A stretch of 28,879 nt of DNA from a virus: the IMG/VR virus record IMGVR_UViG_3300042326_002351, positions 1 to 28,879 of that record. One strand, 5' to 3'. Shown piece after piece: positions 1 through 7,075 of this stretch. A model generated the notes under the pieces. That model made no database searches and was not told the origin of the DNA. It was given only the letters and a program-made list of their open reading frames with translations. The position numbers and the translations under genes are program-made. Each line of letters starts with the position of its first letter. Position 1 is the first letter of the stretch.

Positions 1-446
1 GGTATCGCGGATTCGCCCTCGGCGTCGACAGTCAGCCTCTCCGCTTCAACGCCCTCAACGGTTCTGGTCAGCCCATCCTGATCGAGCCTGAGATTGGCGT
101 GTCCGTCACCAACGGCAAGGGTTCTCGTCGCAACCCCGCGTGGGTCTCGGCGCAGTATGAGATTGGCTTCCTCGTTGCCGGCGACAGCTTCTCGCGGCTC
201 ACGCCCGAGCGCTACACCGGCGAGGGATCGTTCAAGTTCGCGCCTCAGCTCCACATGGGCGAGCTCGAATGGGTCGCGCAGCGTGACAACGACTGCAACC
301 TGTTCCTCGACTACGGGCAGCACATCTACCAGATCAGCCGGGCATACCAGCCGATCCGGCCGCATGCCGTGGTGCCCTTCGCCTACAAGCGCTGCACCTT
401 CGACACCGGCCTCGAGACCTGCCTGACCAGTTCAACGGGACTCTAA
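1..446 (+). CDS. Probable major capsid protein, C-terminal part (5' end outside window)
   Basis: The reading frame is open from base 3 with no start needed, so the gene begins upstream; about 147 residues are visible up to TAA at 444-446. The first readable residues are YRGFALGVDSQPLRF. An internal GTG at 99 is not a likely true start because the coding pattern continues upstream of it. The visible part ends with a conserved-looking stretch (RYTGEGSFKFAPQLHMGELE, then IRPHAVVPFAYKRC) that resembles the C-terminal end of phage major capsid proteins, where a late beta-rich segment is followed by a hydrophobic strand with a Cys. Its place directly before the fibre cassette fits a structural gene. 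There is no hard motif here, so another virion protein is possible. The capsid call is inference from resemblance and context. Confidence 0.5.
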   Translation, partial: YRGFALGVDSQPLRFNALNGSGQPILIEPEIGVSVTNGKGSRRNPAWVSAQYEIGFLVAGDSFSRLTPERYTGEGSFKFAPQLHMGELEWVAQRDNDCNLFLDYGQHIYQISRAYQPIRPHAVVPFAYKRCTFDTGLETCLTSSTGL

Positions 447-453
447 TCTGGTT

Positions 454-512
454 CGATACATCGGGGAGGGGGCCAGCGGGCAAGCAGTGGGAAGCCCCCT
501 CTCCGATAATCG
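454..512 (+). promoter_or_regulatory. Long RNA hairpin between capsid-like and fibre genes
   Basis: Bases 460-473 pair with 494-507 over 14 base pairs without a bulge (one G-U pair, 465 with 502), closing a 20-base loop. Below it, CGAT at 454-457 can pair with ATCG at 509-512 across a small internal loop. No run of T follows, so it is not a classical intrinsic terminator. It could be a transcript-processing or stability element, a weak terminator for a phage polymerase, or a site that lets the abundant upstream mRNA be made separately. The structure is seen; the role is inferred. Confidence 0.6.
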
Positions 513-535
513 ACCCAGAAAAGAAAACCTGAGAC

Positions 536-889
536 ATGTTCAAGGACTCCAGCCTAGATCCGGCCGTCTATCTTCCCGGTGCCACCACGCTTCGTGATTA
601 TGCAGTTGGCCTGGAGGGACGAACGTCGTTTGTTCGGCGCAGCAATCTAAGGTCCGTAAGTCCACCCACCCAGTTCGATGATGCCGATCGCGGTTATCGT
701 CGAGGTTCTGTCTGGCTTCAGGATTATCAGCAAACACAGGTCGTCTACATGTGCATGGATTCAACCCCAGGCGATGCTCGGTGGGCTGTTTTTGCGTCTG
801 GTATCGTGCCTCTCACGTTTCCCTTTGACATGGGATTCGTCAATGACACAATCATTTTTTTCATTTATGATCTCGGAAATTTGACATAG
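536..889 (+). CDS. Small fibre-domain protein
   Basis: This 117-residue protein starts at ATG 536, 24 bases past the hairpin, with only a weak purine-rich leader upstream. Residues 54-83 carry a pattern often seen in phage tail fibres: Y54..GS.W60, then VVYMC (69-73), D75, G79, A81 and W83. It is the small beta module commonly rendered as G-S-x-W ... Y-x-C-x-D-x-x-x-G-x-A-x-W. The rest has no recognisable domain. No signal peptide is visible; the hydrophobic stretch near 85-112 looks more like beta strands than a membrane helix. It sits first in the fibre cassette, 2 bases before the next gene, so it is probably a virion accessory or an adaptor for the neighbouring receptor-binding proteins. 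The exact role is unknown. Confidence 0.55.
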   Translation: MFKDSSLDPAVYLPGATTLRDYAVGLEGRTSFVRRSNLRSVSPPTQFDDADRGYRRGSVWLQDYQQTQVVYMCMDSTPGDARWAVFASGIVPLTFPFDMGFVNDTIIFFIYDLGNLT

Positions 890-891
890 CC

Positions 892-1338
892 ATGGCACAA
901 GTTCTACAACTCAGGCGCGGCACAACCGCGGAAAACGACATTTTTACCGGAGCCATCGCTGAAATAACGGTTGACACCGACCGTTCTTCTATCCGTGTCC
1001 ACGATGGCGTTATTCCAGGCGGCAAAGAAATTGTTCCCGTTAGCGTGCTGCGTCTTGTGCCCATTGTCGAAGTCTCGCAGAGCCGCTCGTTCACAAACGA
1101 CGATACTGGAAAAATATTTCATTTTGACACGACAAGCGGATCGTTGAACGCGACATTCACTGGATCTGGTTTGTCCAACGGTTTCAATGTGACCGTCGTC
1201 AATACCGGTCTCAACGCAGTTGTCATTGCGGCGCCAGAAGGACTAAATTCGATTGGCACGGCGGTTAGCGAGCAATACGCAAGTGCGTTTGTCTACGCCT
1301 TGAACGGAACCATCTTCGCCACGGGGCGTCTTGTCTGA
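892..1338 (+). CDS. Tail fibre/tail protein with Mtd-like N-terminal domain
   Basis: The protein has 148 residues. Residues 5-13 (LQLRRGTTA), followed by AEITVDTD and VHDG, match the short N-terminal domain found in major tropism determinants and many phage tail fibres. There it forms a trimer base or attachment to the tail. The remaining hundred residues look beta-rich (alternating T/V/F/N) and end in a compact strand pattern. The same N-terminal domain starts the protein at 2899, so the two are modular relatives. The stop overlaps the start of the glycoside hydrolase gene by one base (TGATG), which suggests coupled translation. It may be an anchor or capping protein for that enzyme on the virion. 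The domain call is firm; the partnership is inference. Confidence 0.7.
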   Translation: MAQVLQLRRGTTAENDIFTGAIAEITVDTDRSSIRVHDGVIPGGKEIVPVSVLRLVPIVEVSQSRSFTNDDTGKIFHFDTTSGSLNATFTGSGLSNGFNVTVVNTGLNAVVIAAPEGLNSIGTAVSEQYASAFVYALNGTIFATGRLV

Positions 1339-2741
1339 TGATTTTACCAGCACTTTCAGCAGTTTCTTCGTCAAGGTTTACAATATCCGGGGCGCCATCG
1401 TATACGCTTGGAGATCCCGACGATCTATTCACGTCAGACCTCTCAAAGTGGCGCATTCATAATGTGAGCGATCCCTTCATCATTTTTGTCGACAATTACT
1501 ATTATGCGTTTTCGACAGATTTTATGACGGGAAACCAAGCCGTTTATGGAACAATTCCTTTGTCCATACAGATTCGCCGCTCGCCTGACTTAATAAGGTG
1601 GGAGTGGGTTGGAAACGCCCTTTCCGCGCTTCCATCTGATGCCACTGCGCATTGCGGACCTTCGGTTGTGAGGGCGTGGGCGCCGCATGTCGAAAAAATC
1701 GGGAGCACATTTTATTTGTATTATTCTGCGTCAACCTTTGGCACGACGAACTCGTTCATTGGCGTCCTTTCAAGCAACTCAATCAATGGCCCCTGGACAA
1801 ATCTTGGAGAAGTATACAAGACAAATTTTGGAGCCTCGGAAAACGCCATTGATCCAAACATTGTCAAAGATAAAGACAACAATCGGTGGATGGTTTACGG
1901 CTCCTATGCAAATGGCATCTATGTCATTCGCGTTGACGACAGCACGGGCAAGATTCTGAGCGGGGCCCCAAAAACCAATATCTGTCGGCGCGACGCGTCG
2001 GGATTCAAAGCGGTGGAAGGTGCTTATATCATCTATAATGCAGATTTTGACTACTATTATCTCTTTATTTCATTCGGGCAGTGTTGCTTTAACGACCTGA
2101 CACCGCCGGAGCCACTTTACAATGTAAGAGTCGGACGATCCGCCTCCATAACCGGGCCCTATGTTGATGTGGATGGGCAATCATTGACGGACACTGTTTC
2201 AAGTCCGTCCAATGCCATAGGCACCAAGCTCATGGGCGGCTATAAATTCGGAGCTTCAATTGGATGGGTGGCTCCTGGCCATAATGCCATCTTCCAAAAG
2301 GGCAAAGACTATTTTACCGTTCACCATGCCCGGCTGGACAACGATTTTAATTGGAACTATCTGCATGTTCGCCGAGTGCTATGGGCAAGCAACGGATGGC
2401 CAATGTTTATGCCGCAGCGATATGCCGGGGAATTTACGCAAAAAATCATAAGTGCGAAGGTTGCCGGAAACTATGCGCACATTGAGCACACAACAACCTC
2501 AGACACGCAGGCAACCTCGTCAGCCGTTGCCCTAGAGGATGGCGGAAATGTCAGCATTCCTGGGAACGCCAATGCGGGAACATGGTCCCTATCGGGAACA
2601 AACAACATGACGCTGGTTCTCTCAGGCGTGACTTTTGAGTGCCAAGTGTTCAGCGCGTGGGACTGGGAGCTTGAGACGAGCGCCATTGTTTACACCGGCA
2701 TGAGCGCAACTGGCACCTGCGTGTGGGGGAAAAAAGTATGA
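1338..2741 (+). CDS. Glycoside hydrolase family 43 (arabinanase-like) virion enzyme
   Basis: This 467-residue protein would cut alpha-L-arabinose-containing polysaccharide in the manner of endo-1,5-arabinanases. The five-bladed propeller signature is in order: general base D45 in VSDP, the WAP motif at 114-116, the pKa-modulating D172 in IDPN, the acid E227 in VEGAY, the H315 of GHNAIF usual for the central metal site, then HHAR (329-332) and RRVLW (345-349). The C-terminal third (about 365-467) ends in a strand with VWGKK, as in the small C-terminal beta domain of bacterial arabinanases. There is no secretion signal, unlike cellular relatives, which fits a tail-borne depolymerase. It lies between two fibre genes and lacks the fibre N-terminal domain itself. 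The substrate could instead be another arabinose- or xylose-bearing surface glycan. Confidence 0.88.
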   Translation: MILPALSAVSSSRFTISGAPSYTLGDPDDLFTSDLSKWRIHNVSDPFIIFVDNYYYAFSTDFMTGNQAVYGTIPLSIQIRRSPDLIRWEWVGNALSALPSDATAHCGPSVVRAWAPHVEKIGSTFYLYYSASTFGTTNSFIGVLSSNSINGPWTNLGEVYKTNFGASENAIDPNIVKDKDNNRWMVYGSYANGIYVIRVDDSTGKILSGAPKTNICRRDASGFKAVEGAYIIYNADFDYYYLFISFGQCCFNDLTPPEPLYNVRVGRSASITGPYVDVDGQSLTDTVSSPSNAIGTKLMGGYKFGASIGWVAPGHNAIFQKGKDYFTVHHARLDNDFNWNYLHVRRVLWASNGWPMFMPQRYAGEFTQKIISAKVAGNYAHIEHTTTSDTQATSSAVALEDGGNVSIPGNANAGTWSLSGTNNMTLVLSGVTFECQVFSAWDWELETSAIVYTGMSATGTCVWGKKV

Positions 2742-2893
2742 ATAATAATGAATACAGTGAATGTCTGGATGAAAACGGAATAGTCCTCAATGATTTTTTG
2801 AAAACCCCGATCATTCCAACTGGAGGACGCGAAGACATCAGATCTGTCAAGATGACTGAGATTCGCATTTTTCCAGACTTTGATCAACAATAG
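2738..2893 (+). CDS. Small hypothetical protein (51 aa)
   Basis: ATG at 2738 overlaps the stop of the hydrolase gene (ATGA), and the frame runs to TAG at 2891-2893. The product starts MNNNEYSECLDENG, is acidic and soluble, and has no membrane segment or known motif. It contains a central IIPTGG stretch. Support comes from the exact stop-start overlap, from filling the gap to the next gene (5 bases away), and from the absence of any better frame there. It might be a fibre chaperone or a small virion accessory; nothing in the sequence decides this. Confidence 0.55.
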   Translation: MNNNEYSECLDENGIVLNDFLKTPIIPTGGREDIRSVKMTEIRIFPDFDQQ

Positions 2894-2898
2894 AGTCC

Positions 2899-4440
2899 AT
2901 GGCAAGTCAACTACAACTCAGACGAGGCACCACGGCTCAGCATGCGCCATTCGTTGGAGCTCCGGCCGAGGTCACCGTTGACACTGACAAAAAAACAGTG
3001 GTCGTGCATGATGGATTAACTTCTGGAGGATTTCCGTCTATTCGCGAGGGAACTGCAGCTGGAGGAGTTCTTGGCGGAACATATCCCAATCCGTCTCTTA
3101 ACAAGCTTGTGACTCCCGGACAGGTCGGTGGCGGCGCCATCACTGACGGAACTATTGGTGGAAGCACGGCAATTTCCACCAGTGGATCATTGACAACCAC
3201 AGGGACTGTCAGCGCGAGGAATTATTTTTCCGATACATATTCGGCGACGGCGACTGATCCTGCTTATTTAAGATTGCGCCGCGGCAGGGGAACAGCGTCT
3301 TTTCCGGCTGTTGTGCAAAACAACGATCTGCTGGCCAACATTGTGGCCGATGGGCGCGATGCCGCGCTCAACTGGGTCGTTGCCGGAAGAATGACCATCG
3401 AGGTCGATGGCTCTCCTGGAACTGCCGACATGCCAGGTCGAATTGTTTTCAGCACCACGGCCGATGGTGCGAGCGCCGTGACGGAGCGCATGCGGATTAC
3501 GAGCGCCGGTCGCGTCGGCATTGGCGCGGCTAATCCGAGTGAACTTTTTCAAGTGGGAGACGGCACAGGGTTCACCATGCCGCTTGTCCTTGGAGACTCA
3601 AGCAGCTACGGGGCAGGACTAAGAATCCACAACGACAATACCGGCGCCAGCACTGCGTGCTTTATTGATTTCGGTCTTGGCGCGGATGTTTCGGCTGCGG
3701 CGATTCACGCGCGAAAACAGTCAGATGGCTCGACTGACTTGGCGTTACTGCCATCCGACACCGTTGGAGCTGTCTTTGATGCAATCGTCATGGATGGCTC
3801 GTCTGGGGGCATTAGTCTTACCGGAGACGTTACGATAACCGACAAAATCATCCACAGCGGCGACACCAACACAGTTATCCGCTTCCCTTCGGCGGATACC
3901 GTCACAGTAGAAACCGCCGGAAGCGAGCGCCTCCGCGTCAGCTCTACCGGAGACGTGTCATTTAACTCAACCGCAGTTAGCACCAGCACAACTGTGGGCG
4001 GCGCATCTTGGACAAGCACCGGATACCATGTGCTTTATAGTAACGCGACATTAGCCGCAAGCGGCATTCTTGACTATTACTCAGATTGGGACGCGACGAA
4101 ACGCAATGTGTTCCGCGTGCAGGCGGACGGCAACGCTCTCAACTACAACAACAGTTATGGCGCGTTGTCGGACGCTTCCATTAAGGAAAACATTGTAGAC
4201 GCAACGCCGAAACTCAACGCGCTGAAGCAGGTCCGAGTGGTCAACTTTAACCGCATTGGCGATCCCGATAACAAGCAGATCGGCATGGTCGCCCAAGAGC
4301 TTGAGCTGATTTGGCCCAAGCTCGTCTCGCAAGACCAAGACGGCATAAAGTCGATCAAATACAGCGTGTTGGTTCCTATTCTTATCAAGGCCGTGCAGGA
4401 GCTGGCGGCAAAAGTTGAGGCACTGGAGGCCGCACAATGA
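2899..4440 (+). CDS. Tail fibre with Mtd-like N-terminus and S74 self-cleaving chaperone
   Basis: This is a 513-residue fibre. Residues 5-13 repeat the LQLRRGTTA tail-attachment domain of the 892 protein. Residues 59-65 hold GGTYPNP, a common fibre linker motif. The middle is a long beta-rich shaft with MRITSAGRVGIG- and SERLRVSSTGD-type repeats, typical of trimeric fibre bodies. The last 90 residues are an intramolecular chaperone (peptidase S74 family). SDASIK places the catalytic Ser at 424 and Lys at 429, spaced as in endosialidase-type chaperones, and the end is a coiled coil (about 490-513). The known family mechanism is that the chaperone trimerises the fibre and then cuts itself off just before the Ser, so the mature fibre would be about 423 residues. 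It is probably the main receptor-binding fibre. Confidence 0.87.
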   Translation: MASQLQLRRGTTAQHAPFVGAPAEVTVDTDKKTVVVHDGLTSGGFPSIREGTAAGGVLGGTYPNPSLNKLVTPGQVGGGAITDGTIGGSTAISTSGSLTTTGTVSARNYFSDTYSATATDPAYLRLRRGRGTASFPAVVQNNDLLANIVADGRDAALNWVVAGRMTIEVDGSPGTADMPGRIVFSTTADGASAVTERMRITSAGRVGIGAANPSELFQVGDGTGFTMPLVLGDSSSYGAGLRIHNDNTGASTACFIDFGLGADVSAAAIHARKQSDGSTDLALLPSDTVGAVFDAIVMDGSSGGISLTGDVTITDKIIHSGDTNTVIRFPSADTVTVETAGSERLRVSSTGDVSFNSTAVSTSTTVGGASWTSTGYHVLYSNATLAASGILDYYSDWDATKRNVFRVQADGNALNYNNSYGALSDASIKENIVDATPKLNALKQVRVVNFNRIGDPDNKQIGMVAQELELIWPKLVSQDQDGIKSIKYSVLVPILIKAVQELAAKVEALEAAQ

Positions 4441-4592
4441 AACAGCAGCTCGCCGAACTGATCGAAGCCTATGCCGCCGCCCGCGTGAGCGGCAACCGGA
4501 TGCTCATGGAATTTGCCGCCGGAAAGCTGAATGGACTAATGGCCGCCATCGAAGTGGCGGTGCCGAAGGAGATTTTAGAGACCCAGGAATAA
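4437..4592 (+). CDS. Small hypothetical protein (51 aa)
   Basis: ATG at 4437 overlaps the stop of the fibre gene (ATGA), and the frame ends with TAA at 4590-4592, four bases before the next start. The product begins MKQQLAELIEAYAAARVSGN and is predominantly helical, Ala- and Glu-rich and soluble. Similar tiny helical proteins are common between fibre and lysis genes in phages, but I recognise no family. The close packing on both sides is the main evidence that it is translated. Confidence 0.6.
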   Translation: MKQQLAELIEAYAAARVSGNRMLMEFAAGKLNGLMAAIEVAVPKEILETQE

Positions 4593-4596
4593 CGTC

Positions 4597-4935
4597 ATGA
4601 TCTTCGAGGCAAAACTCGCGGCCGGGGGAATCCTGGCGGGCGTTACGGGCATCTTTGCCACGGGAAGCGTCACTCCGGTCGATCTTGGCTGGCTCAGGCC
4701 GCTCGTCGAGCTCGGCAGTTTCGGGATCATCGCCTTCGCGGCCGTCTACGTCCTCATCCGGGTCGCCCCGGAATTCATCCGCCACCTCGACAAGGCCAGA
4801 GACGCCTTCCTTGTAGAACTCCGCGAAGAACGACAGATGCGCCAGAAGAATTTTGATGTTCTCACTCAGAATCTCCACGATATAGACAGGTCGATCCAGT
4901 CTCTCGAGAGATCGGTGAACCAACAGAAGACGTGA
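4597..4935 (+). CDS. Small membrane protein with coiled coil (possible holin-like)
   Basis: The protein has 112 residues. A moderately hydrophobic Gly/Ala stretch covers about 5-22, and a clear transmembrane helix about 40-56 (GSFGIIAFAAVYVLIRV). The following half (60-112) is charged, with heptad-like spacing, and is probably a soluble coiled coil. The arrangement resembles phage holin or pinholin-like and lysis-associated small membrane proteins, yet the gene lies among fibre genes rather than next to the endolysin. The stop overlaps the GTG of the next gene. The membrane segment is seen; the lysis role is inference, and a membrane-anchored accessory protein is equally possible. Confidence 0.55.
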   Translation: MIFEAKLAAGGILAGVTGIFATGSVTPVDLGWLRPLVELGSFGIIAFAAVYVLIRVAPEFIRHLDKARDAFLVELREERQMRQKNFDVLTQNLHDIDRSIQSLERSVNQQKT

Positions 4936-6269
4936 GCATCCTCGACACCGCCGAATACCGCCGCCTGGCACTCCTGGCGGCCGGGGTCGACCCGTCTCAG
5001 ATTCCGGCCATCCTCGACACCGCCACCTGGCGCCGTCTCATGATCGCGGCCCTCGTGGCCATCTCAGAGGGAGGAGGTGGCGGAGGTGGCGGCTACGTCA
5101 ACGGGTCTGTCCAGTTCTACGCCGATCTCCCGGTCACCGTCGGGACCCCGCCCGTCAACACCGCCTACCTCGTTCGCGAGGACTCCGGCGTCTGGTTCAT
5201 CAACCGGAAGCCCGCCGGCATCTACGTCAGGCTCTTCAACAACGGGACCCTGGCCGACTGGGACTATGCCGGAGAGTTCCCCTCGGTCAATGACAGCCAG
5301 TATTTCAGGATCTACGATTCTGCAGATCCCACGAAGGAACTTGCCTTCGATGTCTCTGGAGTGTCTGCGGCGACGACCCGCACGCTGACCGTCCCCGATG
5401 CCTCCGGTAAAATCGCCCTGCAAAGCGAAGCCTACGACTTCTACTACGCCACAGCCCCGTCTGGAGCCACAGGCGGCTCTGGCTCCGCATGGGTCTGGAA
5501 CATTCCGTCATGGTCTACGATGCAAGTCATCACAATGATCGGCGCGGGCGGAGGCGGCGGCAGTGGGCGCGTAGGTGCTTCTGGCACTGTTTGCGGCGGT
5601 GGCGGAGCAGGCGGTGCTGGTGCATTTGGCACGTTCATAACGCGCATTACGGGAGGAGATCAGATTGAGGTTCTCGTCGGCGCAGGCGGAGCAGGCGGTG
5701 CGGCGGCTGGCACGGGCAACGGCAACGGGTTAAGCGGAACGGCAGGCGGAAATACATCTGTTCGCTGGGTTACGCCAAACATTACGCTGCGGCAAAGCAC
5801 AGGTTTTGGTGCTGGAGGCGGTGGCGGCGGCGGAACCGCAACCTTTGGAACCGCTGGAATTGCTGGAGCAGGAGTCGCATCAACCATACTTGGCTCTGGC
5901 GGCGCTGGCGGTGCAGGAGTTGCAGGAAGCGTAACTGGCAACGCTGGTGGCGGCTCAAACAATAACTCAACTCAAGGCGGACGAGCAGGCGGCTCCATCG
6001 ACGCGACACCAACGGCATATAATGGCGGGGCGTTGTTGGGCAGTTCTTTTACAGACATTCGTGAATCTTTTCTTTTGCCCAACCTTTCACCAAAAATCGG
6101 CACAGGCGCAAAGGGCGGAAACGCTTCCACAACCGCCAACGCACAAGCGGGAGACAACGCTGGCGGATTAGGCGGTGGTGGCGGCGGTGGCGGTGCTGCG
6201 CTTACTGGATTTTTAAGTGGCGCTGGCGGCAACGGTGGCGATGCCTTTGTCCGCATCAACTGTTTTTGA
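4932..6269 (+). CDS. Polyglycine-rich tail fibre/adhesin
   Basis: This 445-residue protein starts at GTG 4932, overlapping the previous stop (GTGA). Residues 3-45 contain a duplicated helix pair (ILDTAEYRRL and ILDTATWRRL). A run of eight glycines follows, then a fibre-type domain (about 55-115, with YVRLFNNGTLADWDYAG) and a second beta segment to about 170. From about 195 to the end it is dominated by Gly and Ala in blocks such as GAGGGGGSG and GGAGGAG, closing with GGDAFVRINCF. Such C-terminal glycine-rich domains form polyglycine-helix sandwiches in phage adhesins such as the T-even gp38 type, where the loops between blocks contact the receptor. It is probably a second or third receptor-binding protein. 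Base use changes near 5430, as if the C-terminal part was exchanged. Confidence 0.75.
   Translation: MSILDTAEYRRLALLAAGVDPSQIPAILDTATWRRLMIAALVAISEGGGGGGGGYVNGSVQFYADLPVTVGTPPVNTAYLVREDSGVWFINRKPAGIYVRLFNNGTLADWDYAGEFPSVNDSQYFRIYDSADPTKELAFDVSGVSAATTRTLTVPDASGKIALQSEAYDFYYATAPSGATGGSGSAWVWNIPSWSTMQVITMIGAGGGGGSGRVGASGTVCGGGGAGGAGAFGTFITRITGGDQIEVLVGAGGAGGAAAGTGNGNGLSGTAGGNTSVRWVTPNITLRQSTGFGAGGGGGGGTATFGTAGIAGAGVASTILGSGGAGGAGVAGSVTGNAGGGSNNNSTQGGRAGGSIDATPTAYNGGALLGSSFTDIRESFLLPNLSPKIGTGAKGGNASTTANAQAGDNAGGLGGGGGGGGAALTGFLSGAGGNGGDAFVRINCF
4938..5024 (+). repeat. 15-bp direct repeat at the start of the adhesin gene
   Basis: The 15 bases ATCCTCGACACCGCC occur at 4938-4952 and again at 5010-5024, 72 bases apart and in frame. 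They encode ILDTA in both copies, and the similarity extends at protein level over RRL and Ala residues. This is most simply an old in-frame duplication of a short helical segment. Confidence 0.75.
5525..6255 (+). repeat. Gly/Ala-coding low-complexity tract
   Basis: This stretch is dominated by GGC/GGT/GGA/GCA-type codons in repeated short blocks coding for runs of 3-8 glycines with alanines, interrupted by more complex loops (for example around 5760-5810 and 6040-6100). It is the DNA of the polyglycine domain of the adhesin. The blocks are similar but not identical, so slippage or recombination could vary loop spacing and receptor contact. Confidence 0.7.
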
Positions 6270-6270
6270 T

Positions 6271-6693
6271 ATGAACTCACTCGCCATCATCCGCGAATCA
6301 GACGGCAAGGTTGTGACCTTTGTTCGCCCCGACCAGCCGCAGGGCTGGAAACCGCCCGCAGGCACCCGCGCCATTCCCGACACCGACCTTCCGGCCAACT
6401 GGGAGCAAGCGGAACCAGAAGTAATTGAATCAGACCCCATCACTGCCGAAGAAGCGGCGGCGGCTTACTTTTCGCCTTATCAGATCCAAGCATTGACGCG
6501 ACTTGAGATGGCCCTGCTCCAAGCAGGCAAACCCCTCGGCCCGCAGATGACCGCCTGCAAGCAATGGTTGGAAGGCGTGATGCTTTCATGGGCCGCATCC
6601 CCGACACCCGCACCAGCGGAGTCTTTCGGCGTTCCGCAGGCGACCTTTGCGGAGGCGAGTGCGGAGGCTGTGCAGGATTTGCAGCAACCCTGA
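6271..6693 (+). CDS. Hypothetical protein, possible fibre-assembly factor
   Basis: I chose ATG 6271, one base after the adhesin stop; an upstream in-frame ATG at 6217 lies inside the adhesin's coding end and would give an implausible Ala-rich leader. The product has 140 residues, starting MNSLAIIRESDGKVV. It has a Pro-rich early part (PDQPQGWKPPAG, then IPDTDLPANW), an acidic middle, and a C-terminal helix pair with QALTRLEMALLQAGKP. It is soluble, with no catalytic motif. Small proteins immediately after a fibre or adhesin gene are often chaperones for it. That position, and the shared base composition with the adhesin's C-terminal half, suggest the two moved together. The function is otherwise unknown. 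Confidence 0.55.
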   Translation: MNSLAIIRESDGKVVTFVRPDQPQGWKPPAGTRAIPDTDLPANWEQAEPEVIESDPITAEEAAAAYFSPYQIQALTRLEMALLQAGKPLGPQMTACKQWLEGVMLSWAASPTPAPAESFGVPQATFAEASAEAVQDLQQP

Positions 6694-6740
6694 TCCGGAA
6701 GCATATTTTTTAGTCAACAACCAACAGAGGAGAAACAACA

Positions 6741-6917
6741 ATGAACATCAACGACATCATCCAGACCCTGACCCGGCTCAATTGGCTCGAGGTCATCGTG
6801 GCCCTCAACGGCCTCATCGTGGCCCTGATCGCGATCTTCGCGCTCATTCCGGGAGAACAGCCCGAGAAGACGCTGCGGGCGATCGCGGCCTTCGTCGGCC
6901 GCTTCTCGCGCAAATGA
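6741..6917 (+). CDS. Holin-like one-TM protein (58 aa)
   Basis: ATG 6741 is preceded by a good ribosome-binding site (AGAGGAGA at 6727-6734). The product has an N-terminal polar part (MNINDIIQTLTRLNW), one strong transmembrane helix (about 17-37, with VALNGLIVALIAIFALIPG) and a basic C-terminal tail ending GRFSRK. The stop overlaps the lipoprotein start (ATGA), and the endolysin follows. Size, topology and cassette position fit a small holin, which would form pores letting the endolysin reach the cell wall. Holins share little sequence, so the call rests on topology and neighbours. Confidence 0.6.
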   Translation: MNINDIIQTLTRLNWLEVIVALNGLIVALIAIFALIPGEQPEKTLRAIAAFVGRFSRK

Positions 6918-7075
6918 AGACGGCGCTCGTGGTCATCATCCTGGCCTTCATCGTGGCAGCCCTGCTCTCGGGCTGTGCCACCCCGAGGATCGGGTTCGGC
7001 TATGACTTTCTCAACCAGAGAGTCACCGTCTCGGTCGAGCCCGGCGGCAAGCAGGTCGTGAAGCCCGAGCGATGA
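6914..7075 (+). CDS. Small lipoprotein, spanin-like (53 aa)
   Basis: ATG 6914 overlaps the holin-like gene's stop. The first 22 residues form a lipoprotein signal: MKT, a hydrophobic core (ALVVIILAFIVAALL), then the lipobox LSGC with the acylated Cys at 21. The mature part is only about 33 residues and is rich in beta-prone residues (VTVSVEP). The gene overlaps the endolysin start (ATGA). Small phage lipoproteins beside an endolysin are usually outer-membrane spanin subunits, which fuse the two membranes at the last step of Gram-negative lysis. The partner inner-membrane spanin is not obvious; the TM plus coiled-coil protein at 4597 could be considered. An upstream in-frame start at 6647 would read through unrelated sequence and is rejected. 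Confidence 0.65.
   Translation: MKTALVVIILAFIVAALLSGCATPRIGFGYDFLNQRVTVSVEPGGKQVVKPER

Noticed and set aside
94-426. Ser/Thr/Arg-rich + strand frame beside the capsid-like gene
   Set aside because: It is out of frame with the better-supported gene reading from base 3, and has a biased, motif-free product.
892-4440. A diversity-generating retroelement suggested by the Mtd-like domains
   Set aside because: No reverse transcriptase, template repeat or paired variable repeat is seen in the window; the shared domain is the tail-attachment part, not the variable C-type lectin end.
6694-6740. A terminator in the gap before the holin-like gene
   Set aside because: A short T run (ATTTTTTA) is present but no stable stem precedes it.
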